Positions 14,501-24,073 are shown, counted from the stretch's first letter. The stretch is DNA of 64,000 nucleotides from Amphibalanus amphitrite (GCF_019059575.1 NW_024881532.1:1-64000), one strand, 5' to 3'. The notes: generated from the letters alone by a model not told the origin. Translations and numbers: made by a program.

Positions 14501-17500
14501 ACATACCTAAATAAATTTGCTGATTATAGGGTTTGTCTCAAGGGGACAACAAAATATGTAGATAAATGTTTGTTTTCAACTTAAATAAATTTGATTTTAG
14601 TGTTATGAATGGACGCATCAACGATGTCAGAGCCGTGGTAAGTTGTTACCAGACGAATAACACAAATAGCTTTGATATAAACATGGAAGAGCTAATAGCT
14701 GCAAAATTTCAGGTGCCAATTCATCTAAAAACCGCCTCAAAACTAATATTTCTACACGGTAAAGCTTAAAAGGGTAGGCACGTACTTACATCGAAAACTT
14801 ATATGTGAAAGTATCTATACCGAGTACCGACGATCTATCGATTGTATGCTCAGATATAATGCATGCACATTTCCAAATAAATGATCACATGCATTGCCAC
14901 TAAGTTCAAGTGGAGCCAATTTAGATGGCAAGGTTGTGAAAAAAAATATAAGCGCAAGAACCACAATTGGAGCTTAAGCCCTCGCCCGTAAAGGGGGAGG
15001 TCGAACGGAACGGAACCACCCCCGGTTTTTCGCAAATAACTCGCGTAAAAAGCAGCCGATTGTGACGAGATTTTCAGCACCTTCGCATTATTCAATTTTA
15101 CACCTAACCTAAAAAGTTAATGACCCTGACCTAAATGACCTTTGACCTGTGGGCTGTGACCTACTTTTCGAGACCATGTTTGCCCGGAGTCGCGATTCGG
15201 CGTATGTCGGCTCGCAGTAGCCGCGCGTTTGCAGTCTTTTCGTGGTTTCAAGCATTCAAACATGTGATAGGATGTCGGTCCCATGCATAAGGGTGGGTGT
15301 AAAGGTCACTTGAAGCTCAGATCAGGTCACTGACACTGACCTTTGATGACCTCGGCTAAATGTTTCGAGTTTTACATGTTTATAGGCTAGTTCTTGGAGC
15401 TGAATTCGAATTTAGCAACCATTTGAACATTTACAACATAGTTTTGGTGCCTTCGTAACATGTTACGAAGCTGTCAGAGGTGGTTGACAGTTGACACGTA
15501 GGTACTACGAATACCCGGCAGGACTCCTATTGGTTGACCTGACCTGACCTGACCCGGCCTGGCCTAAATGCATGAAGACAGCATCTGTGATCAAAACTAA
15601 CATGGTATGCATCAGCACCCCGAAAAGAAACCTATAACAGCCGCACTTTATGACATACCAACAAGTCCCGATTTTCCCGACTTTTGGGTCATTGACCTGA
15701 CCTGGAAGGTCAACCAATGACCTAGGACCTTGAAGTTGGGTATCATCGGCTTCCTGTCGTCACAGGTAACACACTCGTTTTTCCGCGAAGCTCTAGCTCG
15801 ATCAGGGGCCAAACGGCAAGTGGGGAGGGGTCCAACGGAGGGGGTTAATACGGGCGAGGGTTAACATCACAATCACACTCTAAGTGGCGATGCTATGTGA
15901 TATCATGGCATATCCCTAAGTCCAAACACGTCCAGCTATCACGGCGATGTCATTGATTTGAAAGTCAAGGATATAAATCACGCTACATTAACGTCTGTCG
16001 CTGGATTATTTCCGGATTGCGACATTCAGTTGTGTTCGGGAAAAGAACGTCACTGTCTGTCGATGGATTCAACAGCGACATCATTTGTCGTCGTCGGTGA
16101 TGACCGCTGGCTGAAGGCTGCTGTCGTGCCCCACCGACACGCTTACCCCTGACCCACCGACCCCCCCCCCCCCCCCCCGATATCACGAGCCAGTGTCGTG
16201 ACCCTAGCGGCCGCCCCGTTCGTCCGTCGCTCGCCATATTCTGTATTGGACGGGAGTCCAGTTGCATATCCGGGGAAAGTGGTCGCTGTTTTTTATTTCA
16301 GCGTACACAATGGCAATGTATCGTACTGGCGCCCATGGAAGAATGGGTGACTGACGAAGAATCCTTCCAGTGACACCATTATGTGCATTGTGCATAGTGA
16401 AAGATAGGTATATGTAACTCATGGATTCCACCGCAATGGTTCATTAAAAAAAAATCGGGACCATAGACCTCTACATACCTGGACTGGACACTCGAATCTG
16501 GCGTATTGCATAGTGGCCCTAAAAGTAAAACTTTATATCTCGGGAACTAGGGTATGTAGAGGTCTATGTCGGGACATTTGTTATGTTTTACGAAACCGTC
16601 CAAGTGACGTCCTTTTATTAAAACCATAAAGAAGCTACATATATGCATTTTAAAAAAGTGAACTGGTAGGTATAAGTGTTATTTCTAGCGAAAACAGGAC
16701 CGCATGAGCCCTTACGAGCAAATCACTACAGATGCAGAATGCTCTGCATAGACGGATAACATTCAGTTTCATCGCCATAACCAATAAAGACGCGGACAAA
16801 TACTCCAAAACAAACTAACAATGCATTGGACAAGATCGAAGAAGCTGGCGCGTGGGGAGCCCCGTTCGTTGAAGGCATTCTCATACACTAACAAACTGCT
16901 ACACAAAGAGTATGTTTTAAAGTGATCATCCGATCATCCCACGATAGCCAAATTGGGGTGCCTGGTTTGTAATTACTGGTTTGGGCACTTAAACATCGAG
17001 AAATGCTTTAATTCGGAGATATTCAATTTCAAGTCTGCATTTGTTTGGATTCTGAGTTACTAATGCATTTGAATATCCCTTAGACTTTTTGACGTTAGCG
17101 AATATCCGTCGTGCTGGGTTTTCATAGTAAGGTGTCAACCACCACTGACAGATTCTGAACATGTTAAGCCGGCGGCCGCTGGGCATGCACGCCACCCACC
17201 GGCCGCTGGGAGGGGGGCATATAGTTGCCCCCCTTTACCTCTGCAACGATATCGTCGCAACGCGAAAAGACAGAAAAGCGAAACTTTGCACACATCTTTC
17301 TTAACACCTAGCCAAGGTTATGTCCAGATTCGATGTCGATCCCATTTGAAATGACGTCACAGTGACGTCAGAAGTCAAATTATAGATTTGCGACTCTCCG
17401 TTTCCTCACGATACCTATAGCCGATATGTGAGACTGAATATAAAGGACCGATTATTGGTCAGGAACAAATTGGAAGTGTACTTAGTTGTTTAAGGATGAC

Positions 17501-19265
17501 AGCAGGTGCTGTCTAGTGTCTAGTTCATTTACAGACTACAGTTGAGTTTCATGCTCAGCGACATCAGAAACGGTCCATATCGGAAAACGACAAAACTTTA
17601 TGCCGTCACACTGTGACGTCATCTTGAGCGCTACAACCACCAAACTTTCCTCAAATATTGCCTGAGTATTCATTTGAAGCTATGCCAAGTTTTACAGTCG
17701 TAGCTCAACAGGTTTCGGAGATATTCCACAAAAGGTAAAGGGGGGCTACTTTTTGCCCCCCGCGGCTCGTGGGTTAAGAAGGCACCAAAAATTACTTCGT
17801 AAATGCTGAAATGGTTGCCAAATTCGAAATCAGCTCCAAAACTTTCCTAGAAACATGTCGATCTCTAAAAAGTTAAACAAGGTCATCAAAGGTCAATGAC
17901 CTGACCTGACCTTTACGTGACCTTAGCACCAACCATAATGTATGAGACCAACATCAGTTCACGTGTCTGAACGTTTAAAACCACAACAAGACTGCAAACC
18001 CGCGGATAATGCGAGCCGACATACGCCGAATCGCTATTCCGGCAAAACACGGTCTCGAGAAATAGGTCATAGCTAGGTCAAAGGTCATTTGGGTCGGTAG
18101 GACTATGAAATTTAAAGAGAAAATTAGATTTAAGAGAAAAAATAAGAAAATTTTAAGTTGCTCATCTTGAGGGCACTGAACTTTTCGTTGCGCTCGGCCG
18201 CTTTTTGCGCGAGTTATCCTGAAAAACCGAGGGGGGTTCGTTCGACCCTCCCCCAATTAAATGCGAGGGATAGCAATGCTTATTCTTTTGAAGATCCAAG
18301 CAACCACGAAATGGCTTGCAAGACAATTTATCTCCTTTCAACTAATCCTAGAATATCAACGCCTAATAATGAAACTTGTCATGCATCACAGCGTGTGACC
18401 GAAATACAGTATATCTATAATAATTTATGCTGTAATCGTCATGGCATTTTAGTTTGAATGAGATTTAGGCTATATCCTAAATCTCATACGCCAGGGCATA
18501 TTTTAAGGATTTTTTACTGCGTCCCAAAGGTGCCATAGGGCACATGCTTCGATCGGAAAGGGCACATTGCAAGCGAAATAGTAGGTATATAATGCAAGTG
18601 CGATAATGTACTGACAGATACATGTGTCATTGTGTACTGTGCTGGTGGAGGGGCAGGAAGCGGGATATTGGGAGCGGGCTGTTGTAATTGCTTTTGGCCA
18701 GTATCGAAATTCGCAATTATGGGACGCAGTGGTCCAAATTTCGCGAGGACTACGTCCCAAAGGCAGGGGGCTGCGTCCCAAAATGGGACGCAGTCAGTGT
18801 GTTAAAATATGCCCTGTCATACGCATACCTTAATCAAATCAATCAAATCAAATCTCAATCAAATCTCAACGTATATTAGCGTATACGTTAGTAAATGATT
18901 GAACCGAATAAACATCTTACATGTGACTTGCGGTTCATTGGCATATAAAAGAACAGTAAATTTACATAACACCGATAATGATAGCTGATAGGGTAAATAA
19001 ATATTATTGAATGAGTCTGCAGCATTTGCCAAGGTTAAATAACCAAACCGTTTCATATGATGTCAACCAATCAAGAAGGTCCCTCACGCACCGAATATCG
19101 ATCACCATCTATCGACTGATCACAGAGTCCGGGCCGGCCCGGCCGGGCGCCGGGTCACTCACGTTTGGTCGGCGCTGCGTCGGCACCACTCGCTACAGTC
19201 GGCGAGTATTTGCGCTTCTTGCCCATGAGGCCGTCAGCCTCGGCGGGCACCTCTCCGTTCTCCAT
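2397..19265 (-). CDS. SLC17/sialin-like anion transporter (MFS), 10 coding exons
   Basis: Ten minus-strand exons join with matching phase: 19163-19265, 12293-12522, 11797-12027, 11468-11555, 9688-9902, 9126-9211, 8766-8962, 7852-8007, 3064-3149 and 2397-2561. The sum is 1557 nt, giving 518 residues plus stop, a normal length for the family. Visible SLC17 landmarks are TM1 (RYVFAVLGCIGM, about residue 40), a long first luminal loop with possible N-glycosylation sites (NHT, NAS, NDT), FTWD then GSYFYGY (TM2), RILQGMVGGVTLPATH (TM4), ERSR, W..VFY, DSPEKHPWIS, SLPFWAIM, ELPTYM, and a terminal GE.Q.WA. Members carry sialic acid, urate, phosphate or acidic amino acids, driven by H+ or Na+, in plasma, lysosomal or vesicle membranes; the substrate here cannot be named. 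The TM1 arginine of sialin (ALRVNLSV) is lysine here (GLKVNFHV). Family assignment is firm; the subfamily is open. Confidence 0.93.
3064..3149 (-). CDS. SLC17-like exon 9: TM11
   Basis: This 86-nt exon reads TLMAITNTAATVPGMLVPSF then VGALIHEE. It corresponds to GI(T/S)NT.AT.PG...P in SLC17 proteins. It is separated from exon 8 by a 4.7-kb intron occupied by a nested hAT-type element. Acceptor cgcag and donor gtgagt are clear. Confidence 0.92.
4007..5156 (-). mobile_element. Decayed Tc1/mariner transposon
   Basis: TA dinucleotides flank near-perfect inverted ends cagggtggggcagcataatc. On the minus strand, pieces of a mariner transposase are readable in shifting frames: GVMDLWVVFKGGARG then PYFIEPG (family VMVWGG...P..FIEPG), SADLNPTKFFTWSV (family SPDLNPLD....W), and RACACFWTRLEKVIDAEGGQ (family RL..VI...GG). 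Stops and frame changes show it is inactive. It is nested in the hAT element 3353-6621. Confidence 0.88.
5232..5567 (+). repeat. tRNA-derived SINE, copy 1
   Basis: The 5' part resembles a tRNA with an A box (tagctcagttgg) and a B box-like ggtttgagtc. A roughly 250-bp body follows, ending ...ttcgtgctaaatttataa. A second copy sharing the whole length lies at 45134-45456 on the minus strand. The anticodon stem-loop is too altered for a functional tRNA. Confidence 0.85.
6487..6515. repeat. Perfect short hairpin inside the hAT element
   Basis: Arms ttacaccatcttac and gtaagatggtgtaa are separated by one base (14-bp perfect stem). Confidence 0.8.
7387..7851. repeat. Degenerate tandem repeats copying the exon 8 donor junction
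   Basis: At least four imperfect copies of gctgacctgcgaaggct(ctcatat) occur before the real exon 8 donor at 7846-7860. They are interleaved with gtaaggtcccac- and cccgatgctgtaa-type units. The conserved core spans the GT donor and the last exon bases of the SLC17 gene. Confidence 0.75.
7852..8007 (-). CDS. SLC17-like exon 8: TM9-TM10
   Basis: This 156-nt exon reads AFVPALCLAVVTYVGCQTAL, then AVFLLTIATGAIGSMYSGFL and SNHISIAPAFAG. It aligns with the family's SG...N..DIAP.YAG block. Both edges are tandemly duplicated into the flanking introns: an 85-bp acceptor-side copy at 8031-8115 and degenerate donor-side copies at 7387-7851. Using the duplicated acceptor alone would break frame, because 85 is not a multiple of three. 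Confidence 0.93.
8031..8167. repeat. 85-bp duplication of the exon 8 acceptor junction
   Basis: Sequence 7946-8030 (exon 8 start plus acceptor) is repeated almost exactly from 8031, and a shorter third piece follows at 8122-8167. The copy keeps an intact-looking acceptor (ctgtttcag on the coding strand, exon side at 8092). Confidence 0.85.
8766..8962 (-). CDS. SLC17-like exon 7: TM7-TM8
   Basis: This 197-nt exon reads YMILTELPTYMSTILGFDIA, then NAVLSSVPFLVMWIYS and the loop DHLGSKGIITRTTSTKI. The LP.YM...L.F......G..SS.P pattern is family-specific. Acceptor cgacag and donor gtgagt are both clear. Confidence 0.95.
9126..9211 (-). CDS. SLC17-like exon 6: TM7
   Basis: This 86-nt exon reads SPPLPWREIIKSLPFWAIMI then SHTGSNFGW. 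It matches the family's VPW..I..S.P.WAI...H....W.FY block. The acceptor (gtgacag) was placed by phase. A copy of the preceding tcctccgctgtgacag segment lies just upstream, so the acceptor position carries slight ambiguity. Confidence 0.9.
9332..9484. mobile_element. Possible small MITE with gcggaac ends
   Basis: Imperfect inverted ends (gctgcggaac...ggggggg and ccccccc...gttccgccgccactg) enclose about 150 bp in SLC17 intron 5. No clear TSD was found. Confidence 0.35.
9688..9902 (-). CDS. SLC17-like exon 5: TM5-TM6 and cytosolic loop
   Basis: This 215-nt exon reads MSLGTVISVSFTGLLAAVLG, then WEEVFYVQGG, a hydrophobic TM6 and YDSPEKHPWISDTETALI. The W..VFY..G and D(S/T)P..H..IS motifs are diagnostic of SLC17. 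The donor is gtgagt. A run of G bases on the plus strand forms the acceptor's pyrimidine tract on the coding strand. Confidence 0.95.
9903..11467. repeat. SLC17 intron 4 with a minisatellite
   Basis: From about 11060 to 11370, degenerate units built on cacgg(g)gtgatgacacgggtcagctgg repeat five to eight times. The rest of the intron (9903-11050) shows nothing recognisable. The long frame at 11066-11455 is a repeat artefact. Confidence 0.6.
11468..11555 (-). CDS. SLC17-like exon 4: TM4-TM5 loop
   Basis: This short 88-nt exon is bounded by cacag and gtaggc. It reads GVTLPATHVLLSKWSP then VNERSRISSLVYAG. It corresponds to [20 protein letters not shown] in human sialin and supplies the expected missing block between exons 3 and 5. 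Its phases (0 in, 1 out) fit both neighbours. Confidence 0.93.
11797..12027 (-). CDS. SLC17-like exon 3: TM2-TM4
   Basis: This 231-nt exon is in phase 0 at both ends (acceptor cgccag, donor gtgagt). It reads GPFTWDAIIQGVLLGSYFYG, a Q.LGGRLAELLSAKW loop and the start of TM4, RILQGMVG. The FTWD..IQG..LGSYFYGY block is one of the most conserved stretches of the SLC17 family. Confidence 0.95.
12293..12522 (-). CDS. SLC17-like exon 2: TM1 and first luminal loop
   Basis: Acceptor tccccag and donor gtgagt bound a 230-nt exon. It reads HVAQRYVFAVLGCIGM then TYGLKVNFHVCIVTMINHT, followed by an Ala/Ser/His-rich loop with NHT, NAS and NDT sequons. The loop is typical of SLC17 proteins, where it faces the lumen or outside. 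The acceptor side is copied several times into the neighbouring intron (12590-12870). Confidence 0.93.
12590..12870. repeat. Degenerate tandem copies of the exon 2 acceptor junction
   Basis: Units resembling gctgcgccacatgacct.ggg.aggagaggtcag recur near 12590, 12738, 12792 and 12815. The first unit (12509-12540) is the real exon 2 acceptor of the SLC17 gene. Confidence 0.7.
13145..13215. repeat. CCACGGACGAT/GGC minisatellite
   Basis: About six units of ccacggacgat or ccacggacggc occur in SLC17 intron 1, just before a TA-flanked transposable element. Confidence 0.85.
13262..14169. mobile_element. TA-flanked element, GGGGAGAGTGGGGCAAAG ends
   Basis: Inverted ends ggggagagtggggcaaag lie between TA dinucleotides (13260-61 and 14170-71); the symmetry extends outward to gtatg/catac. 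Subterminal motifs ggggcaaagcggccac recur near both ends and internally (13470-13500, 13775-13803, 14130-14160). No transposase was recognised. Confidence 0.8.
14974..15864 (+). mobile_element. TTAACCCTCGCC-family element rich in AGGTCA half-sites, copy A
   Basis: The ends are inverted (ttaagccctcgcccgta and tacgggcgagggttaa). The body repeats tgacctgacctgacc and related AGGTCA-type direct repeats. Related or partial copies lie at 17775-18271 (opposite strand), 43670-44292, 47084-47896 and elsewhere. Confidence 0.75.
15865..16460. other. Intron 1 spacer, nothing recognised
   Basis: SLC17 intron 1 sequence with a poly-C run near 16162-16179. No gene or element end was identified. Confidence 0.4.
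16462..16568. mobile_element. Tiny foldback element, 107 bp
   Basis: Perfect 18-bp inverted ends catagacctctacatacc and ggtatgtagaggtctatg enclose about 70 bp. The size and symmetry suggest a miniature element. No clear TSD was found. Confidence 0.6.
16921..17140 (+). mobile_element. Truncated TTAA MITE
   Basis: TTAA then agtgatcatccgatcatccc and gatagccaaattggggtgcctgg resemble the left half of the MITE at 530-802. The right end was not found; a different element follows. Confidence 0.5.
17210..17763. mobile_element. Element with aggggggca.ata.gttgcccccctttacct ends
   Basis: About 30 bp of imperfect inverted repeat (aggggggcatatagttgccc at left, its complement at 17735-17763) bounds about 555 bp containing several tgacgtca-like palindromes. 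It abuts copy B of the AGGTCA-rich family. Confidence 0.55.
17775..18271 (-). mobile_element. AGGTCA-rich family, partial copy B
   Basis: Read on the minus strand, it aligns with the first half of copy A: gggggagggtcgaacg, cggtttttc, actcgcgcaaaaagc, cgattcggcgtatgtcggct and tttggcaaccattt. A and B therefore form an inverted pair about 2 kb apart. Confidence 0.75.
18459..18484. repeat. Perfect hairpin gagatttagg/cctaaatctc
   Basis: A 10-bp stem with a 6-base loop lies immediately beside the hAT MITE insertion site at 18484-18491. Confidence 0.7.
18492..18816. mobile_element. hAT MITE, 325 bp, 8-bp TSD
   Basis: Perfect 15-bp inverted ends CAGGGCATATTTTAA are flanked by the duplication TCATACGC (18484-18491 and 18817-18824). 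Subterminal ctgcgtcccaaa motifs recur on both sides. The 8-bp TSD and CAG end point to hAT. Confidence 0.93.
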
Positions 19266-19800
19266 GTGTGTCTCGGCACGGACCGCGGTTCACTGTGTGA
19301 CCGTCTCCGTCTCCGGCAGCGGCGGCGCCGGCGGCGGGGTCCGTGTCAGAGGACGGCACAAGGTGACCGGCGTGCCGCGCGGACGGACGCCGAGCGCGCA
19401 GCCCCCGGCCGCCCTCGCCATCGCCCCGGGGCACGGCCGACATCGATCGACCGGCGGCGGCGCCGTGCCGACGGCCGACCCTCTGCCAGCTCGACCTGCA
19501 TCCTCCGGCCAAGACGACACGTCAGTCTCGGCCGAACCACGGTTGAAGCGAGACGAGATTTGAACACCGGCGCCGCTGCCCAGACCCGCCGCGTGATCCG
19601 CACGTGCGCCGCGCCGGCCGTCGGACTCGACGCGTCGACGCCGACGGCTCGACGCGTCGCTGATGCAACACGTGTCGATCCGACGCAGGCGCACTGCCCA
19701 TGGCTGGCCGACAGTGGTGATCCGGCTGCAGACCGGATGTGTAGGAGGGGGCGGCGGGCCGGGCCGACGGACGTGAAAAATGGACGCGTCTGTTGCAACT
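19120..19800 (-). promoter_or_regulatory. CpG-rich 5' region of the SLC17-like gene
   Basis: Sequence around and upstream of the start codon is strongly GC- and CpG-rich, in contrast to AT-richer flanks. This is consistent with a CpG-island-like promoter and 5' UTR. No TATA box or transcription start could be fixed. Long open frames here on both strands follow from base composition. Confidence 0.45.
19163..19265 (-). CDS. SLC17-like exon 1 (start codon exon)
   Basis: This exon encodes the cytosolic N-terminus, starting MENGEVPAEADGLMGKKRKY and ending in a split codon before a gtgagt donor. The start was chosen because it opens a clean 34-codon run whose last base (C) joins GT of exon 2 to make Arg and keep frame. 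The start context has G at +4 but C at -3. The surrounding sequence is CpG-rich, as expected for a promoter-proximal exon. Confidence 0.82.
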
Positions 19801-20067
19801 GAAATCAAAGGCATCGGAAAAATTAGATAAAAGATAGGAGCTTATGGGATCTGGATATCACTTATTTGTACCACCTTAGCTTTACTTATAAAAGTGTAGG
19901 CAAACGGAATCTCTTATATAATCCACACTGTATGTATATACATGAGTCCACATATTGACTGAGCTTTTGAGTTTGAATTCCAGAGCTCGGGTACAATGCC
20001 CTAAGCCCGTGGTATCCGTATGTTCGGTGCACGGTGATCGCAATGAGCATTGCTGTAGGGCCGAGTC

Positions 20068-20212
20068 CGCCCGCCGTCTCACTGGAAGGTAGACTGTACC
20101 GCAGCGCACCGGCCACAGCCGCGCTACACATTACAGACGGTACTGGTAGGTATGCTGCGCCGCAATACACATCGAGCCGATGTGCTTGGCAGCGAGTCTG
20201 TTCTTATAACCC
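20068..20212 (+). repeat. Dispersed repeat, arm 1 of an inverted pair
   Basis: Shares actggaaggtagactgtacc, gcagcgcacc, atgctgcgccgcaat and gagtctgttcttata with the minus strand of 22256-22432. The family is not recognised. Confidence 0.7.
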
Positions 20213-21157
20213 GCGACCCTTGGGGGGGGGGGGGGGTGACCAAAAAGCCGCTCTGCGGTTTTTCGCAGGTAAATCAGAAACGGCTGCGAATATCGACTCG
20301 CCGTTTTCAGTACCTCTCCGGGCATCAATTTCACACAACTCCTGAAAAAAGAAAACGATGTCTGCGCGTGTGTCTGAAAAGGAAGATGTCTGCGCTTCAG
20401 CATTTAATTGCTACTGATCGAAATAAAAAGTTTTTAGATGTATCACGCAGGACCGCAGGTGACGGGCGGAAAAGAATCAAAATTGAGCTTGTTTCGGTAT
20501 GGCGACCTAAAGGCATTGCAATTGTTACAAGCGATTGCGAAAAACGACCATCATTCAATCTGGAATCCCGCTTTTAAAATCGCTCATCTCTTTTCTAGGT
20601 GTTCATCCAGATACATTGTCTACAGAGAATTGCATCTCTGGTTAGATTCTATTGCCTTCTCTCGAAGCGATTGCGACCCATGTTGCCATGACGACATAAT
20701 CATGTTCATGATGCGGTGTCGTGGCGACTGGAACGTCACTTCTCGCAGCTGTGGCGTCACTTCTCGTTTTTATAGGGACGGGAGCGGCCAGCAGCTAGTG
20801 AGAACGCGCAATAACGACTTCATAATGACGAAATAACGGCACCAGTCCGCGGAGAAGCATTACGTGGCGCAGTCAGAACAGTATCAACAACTGGTTAGCC
20901 AGGATGGACGCCTCTCTTGACTCTTCCCAGGAACATGGGACGGTGCACACAACATTAGATGCAATTTTTCTGTCGCTGAGATGAAGTAACTATAAAACTT
21001 TTGAAGTGAGGTTCTCTTTCATTTTTAGCGATCCATTTTATAAAGCGTACCATTCACTTAATGATATACGGTTATAGGTACGACTGGTACGAGTACATTT
21101 AAAGTTAAACTATCACAACAGAGCAATCCATTTTATGAATTATAACACCGTCTTACC
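20213..21157. other. Intergenic spacer, nothing recognised
   Basis: Upstream of the SLC17 gene. Poly-G at 20221-20236. No gene pattern was found despite moderate open frames at 20152-20836. Confidence 0.4.
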
Positions 21158-21159
21158 TA

Positions 21160-22133
21160 GGGTGAAGTCGTATAAGAGTACGCACTTAGTGGATTTCTTG
21201 CTCTCATTTGTTTAATATTTGAAAGAAAGAAATCGCAAATAGGGAATATTAAAGTTCATTGAATTAGCCATCAACCCATGGGGCAACGATCCTTCAGCGT
21301 AAATGGAAGTGGTCTAAAACTGATATTTTCTGAACCGCTGCAGTTGCGTACTCTTACTATATGGGGTGTGTAAGAGTACGCACACCAGGCGGGTGGAGTA
21401 CGCAAGCATATGAACACACACCTATGCAGCTTGTACTGTCCAAATGCTTAACTTCAAACTCAGAAGGCATTTAAGTTAATTCTAGTATCCAAAAAGAAAT
21501 ACTTAAAATAAATATTTCAAGTCTATAAATCAGGAAATAATCATGTCGTGTGTTTCTTTAAAAAAAAATACACAATCAAAAGGGAGAATAACTTGTATTT
21601 GGAAGAATTTCGGGTACGCATCTGCATCACAGTGCTCCATTGATGATATACCTACAAAACAAACGTCATTGAGCGATATATTAATAATTTTATATTTCTG
21701 TATATTCGATTTAATGTATAATTCTGCGTACTCTTACCCTCCTGACCAGTGCGTCCTCTTACCGTACATGCAATTCGCGCACAAAACAACCCCGAAACGT
21801 TGTGCAAAACTTCGGAAACATAATATTGCACTGCACAGTATTTCCCCAGATAACCTCACAAGTTTCCCACAACAATCACGGAAATGTACCTGATCTCAAC
21901 TGCCAAATATCAAAATTATTGTACCATACCATGATAATATCATAACGCTCGAAAATAATATTCATCGCCTTAAACTCAACAGCGTCGCCGCTCAACGCCC
22001 ACGTTCCGTTGGTGACAAGCACGCACTGGCGGCTTCATGTCACTTCATGAACTCGACAAGCCCGCGTTGCTAAGCAACCAAAACAGCTGATGCGTACTCT
22101 TATCGCCCGCGTACTCTTACCCGCCCTTACCCT
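21160..22133. mobile_element. TA-flanked element with taagagtacgc subterminal motifs
   Basis: The ends gggtgaagtcgtataagagtacgc and gggtaagggcgggtaagagtacgc (inverted) lie between TA at 21158-59 and 22134-35. The motif (g)taagagtacgc recurs at least seven times, mostly near the ends (21345-21405, 21725-21765, 22090-22125). No transposase was seen. Confidence 0.75.
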
Positions 22134-22255
22134 ACTTTTCAATCTCAAATGTTGCACGCATATTGCCGTGCAGCTCAATATTCCAGTGCTGTCGGTCCCT
22201 TTCCGTGCCATGGCTGCTAGTGACTAATCAATAAACCTCCAAATCCAACGCCGAA

Positions 22256-22432
22256 ACCACAGCGCACAGGCTATATAAGAACAGACTCGCCGCCAAGCAC
22301 ACAGACTCGACATGCATTGCGGCGCAGCATACCCACCGCCGCGCCGGTGTAACGTGAGTAGCGCGGCTGTAGTGTGGACGGTGCGCTGCGGTACAGTCTA
22401 CCTTCCAGTCAGCTGGCGGTCGGTCGACACTT
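22256..22432 (-). repeat. Dispersed repeat, arm 2 of an inverted pair
   Basis: The reverse-orientation counterpart of 20068-20212. On the minus strand it ends gagtctgttcttatatagcc, which includes a TATA-like tatata. Confidence 0.7.
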
Positions 22433-22435
22433 CCG

Positions 22436-23992
22436 CGGTACTTACTTCTGCTCATTACATTACATTACAATTTTAACTCATTATAACGGATTACCTATAC
22501 ATCGCTGATCGCGATCATAGAAGGAAACGTATTGTAGACGTAAGGGAGTTCACGTTTTTTTTTTCTCAATAAGATTGTTCAGTGGTTGGTAGTTTTTCAA
22601 CGTTGGGGTTACATTCATCTCGACGATATAAACATTTCAACGATATAAACCAGGTTATGCTCAAATCGATCTCACACTAACTTGATAATAAGTGAAAGCT
22701 TATTATTGCTGAACTAATGAAATCGACCTTGTACTGGCTCGAATGATAAGGCATACCATGGCAAGGGTAAGAGCGTCGCGTTAAGACCACTAGCGACCCA
22801 ATGAGGCCACTAGCGTTGGCCTCATTGGGTCGAAAGAGCAATTGTGCTCTTTTATTGACACAACTTAAAATAACATTGCGTCATATAACGTCTCACCAAT
22901 CGCATTCACGGTTATCCGTTTACGTCACGCAGCAATTTAACACCAATGGAGATCCCATTATAATCGTCGAGGGCTAGATTTGCAACCTAAGCATGCCCGT
23001 TCTTTACGTGGGGGAAATACTTCGCTAGCAATGAACCGATAATGAAGATATTGAAGTGGATGTTCACATCGTCATCTTTCTTATTAAAAGCCACCACAAA
23101 AATCAAATGATCCCACGTAAAATTCAACCGTACCTTTTTGCACCATGTCAACGCTCGGAAACTTGTCATAACAGATGTCCTCTGAACATCTCAATCCAAC
23201 TGCGCTCATACATTGACATGGACCTATACACCGTTACGAGATACATTGTACCGTGTTCTAACCGATTTAGTATTTTGCTTCCGTAATGCGATATCACATC
23301 ATTCCGATTCAGATACCACGTCACGTCTTCTCGCGCTTCCTTTTCTCCACAGACGGTATGGACTAGATAAATTTATTCGGCATCTGCTCGCAAGTGCCAA
23401 CTGGGCTCGGTGCAGTGCAACACAATACAACAGCAATCAGCAACAATTGGTCCACGATTCCCTTCCGTTTCTCTCTGTGTTAGCGATGTGGCCGACCGTC
23501 CCCGGTCCGCCTCTTCGCGGACATCGGAGCTCCGACACGGTTATAATCTCTCTCGCTCCCAGTTCTGGGGGCAAAAGTCCAGCTCTGGGCTCACTCCTTA
23601 CTCGGCACGATATCGGGCTATGCCCGCAGTGTTCACACATTCATCCAATAATCATATAATCATACTCTGGAGTACCGTTTAAACTGGGCGCTGGTCACCG
23701 TTCCCACCCACCGTTGCTGAGTTCACTCTGTTCAGTTCACTCCACACTCGCAGATACACAGACGCCGCCACCGGTATACGCTGAGTGGACCACTGACCGG
23801 CCTCACTCCATATCACTATTTAGCGCTGTGAGCGAGCCACTTGAGCGCCGACGCTTGTGAGCACAGAATCTCTGCCATAGAGGGGTATCTGAGCGGGACG
23901 GTTGGGCACGGGGTGGCCGCCTGGGAGGGCACTGGAGGGCGCAGCTGGGAGGGAGGAGCGGCCGCGCCGAGCGCTACCGACCGACAGCGCCG
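22436..23992. other. Region 3' of FKBP8; likely UTR plus intergenic
   Basis: Contains short repeats (cattacattacatt near 22455) and an inverted repeat around 22798-22828 (aatgaggcc...ggcctcatt). No coding pattern. Some of this is presumably the FKBP8 3' UTR. Confidence 0.4.
22851..22856 (-). terminator. Possible FKBP8 poly(A) signal
   Basis: AATAAA on the minus strand lies about 1.1 kb past the FKBP8 stop codon. It is the nearest canonical hexamer noticed, but no transcript evidence is available and the intervening 3' UTR is not otherwise marked. Confidence 0.25.
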
Positions 23993-24073
23993 CTAGAACA
24001 GCTTCAGACGGTGGACGGCGATGGCAGCCAGCGCACACGCCACGCCGGCCACGAGCAGCTTCACCGGGAACGA
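23993..24073 (-). CDS. FKBP8: FKBP8 terminal exon: membrane anchor
   Basis: This exon has 26 codons plus TAG: SFPVKLLVAGVACALAAIAV then HRLKLF. A single hydrophobic helix with a basic tail is the tail-anchor seen in FKBP8. The acceptor (cgtcgccag) and exon start are repeated about three more times in the adjoining intron (24160-24470). Confidence 0.9.
   Translation of the reverse strand, partial: SFPVKLLVAGVACALAAIAVHRLKLF

Noticed and set aside
19011-19814. Open frames of 150-263 codons around the SLC17 start
   Set aside because: GC-rich sequence lowers stop frequency on both strands. The only supported coding here is the short exon 19163-19265.
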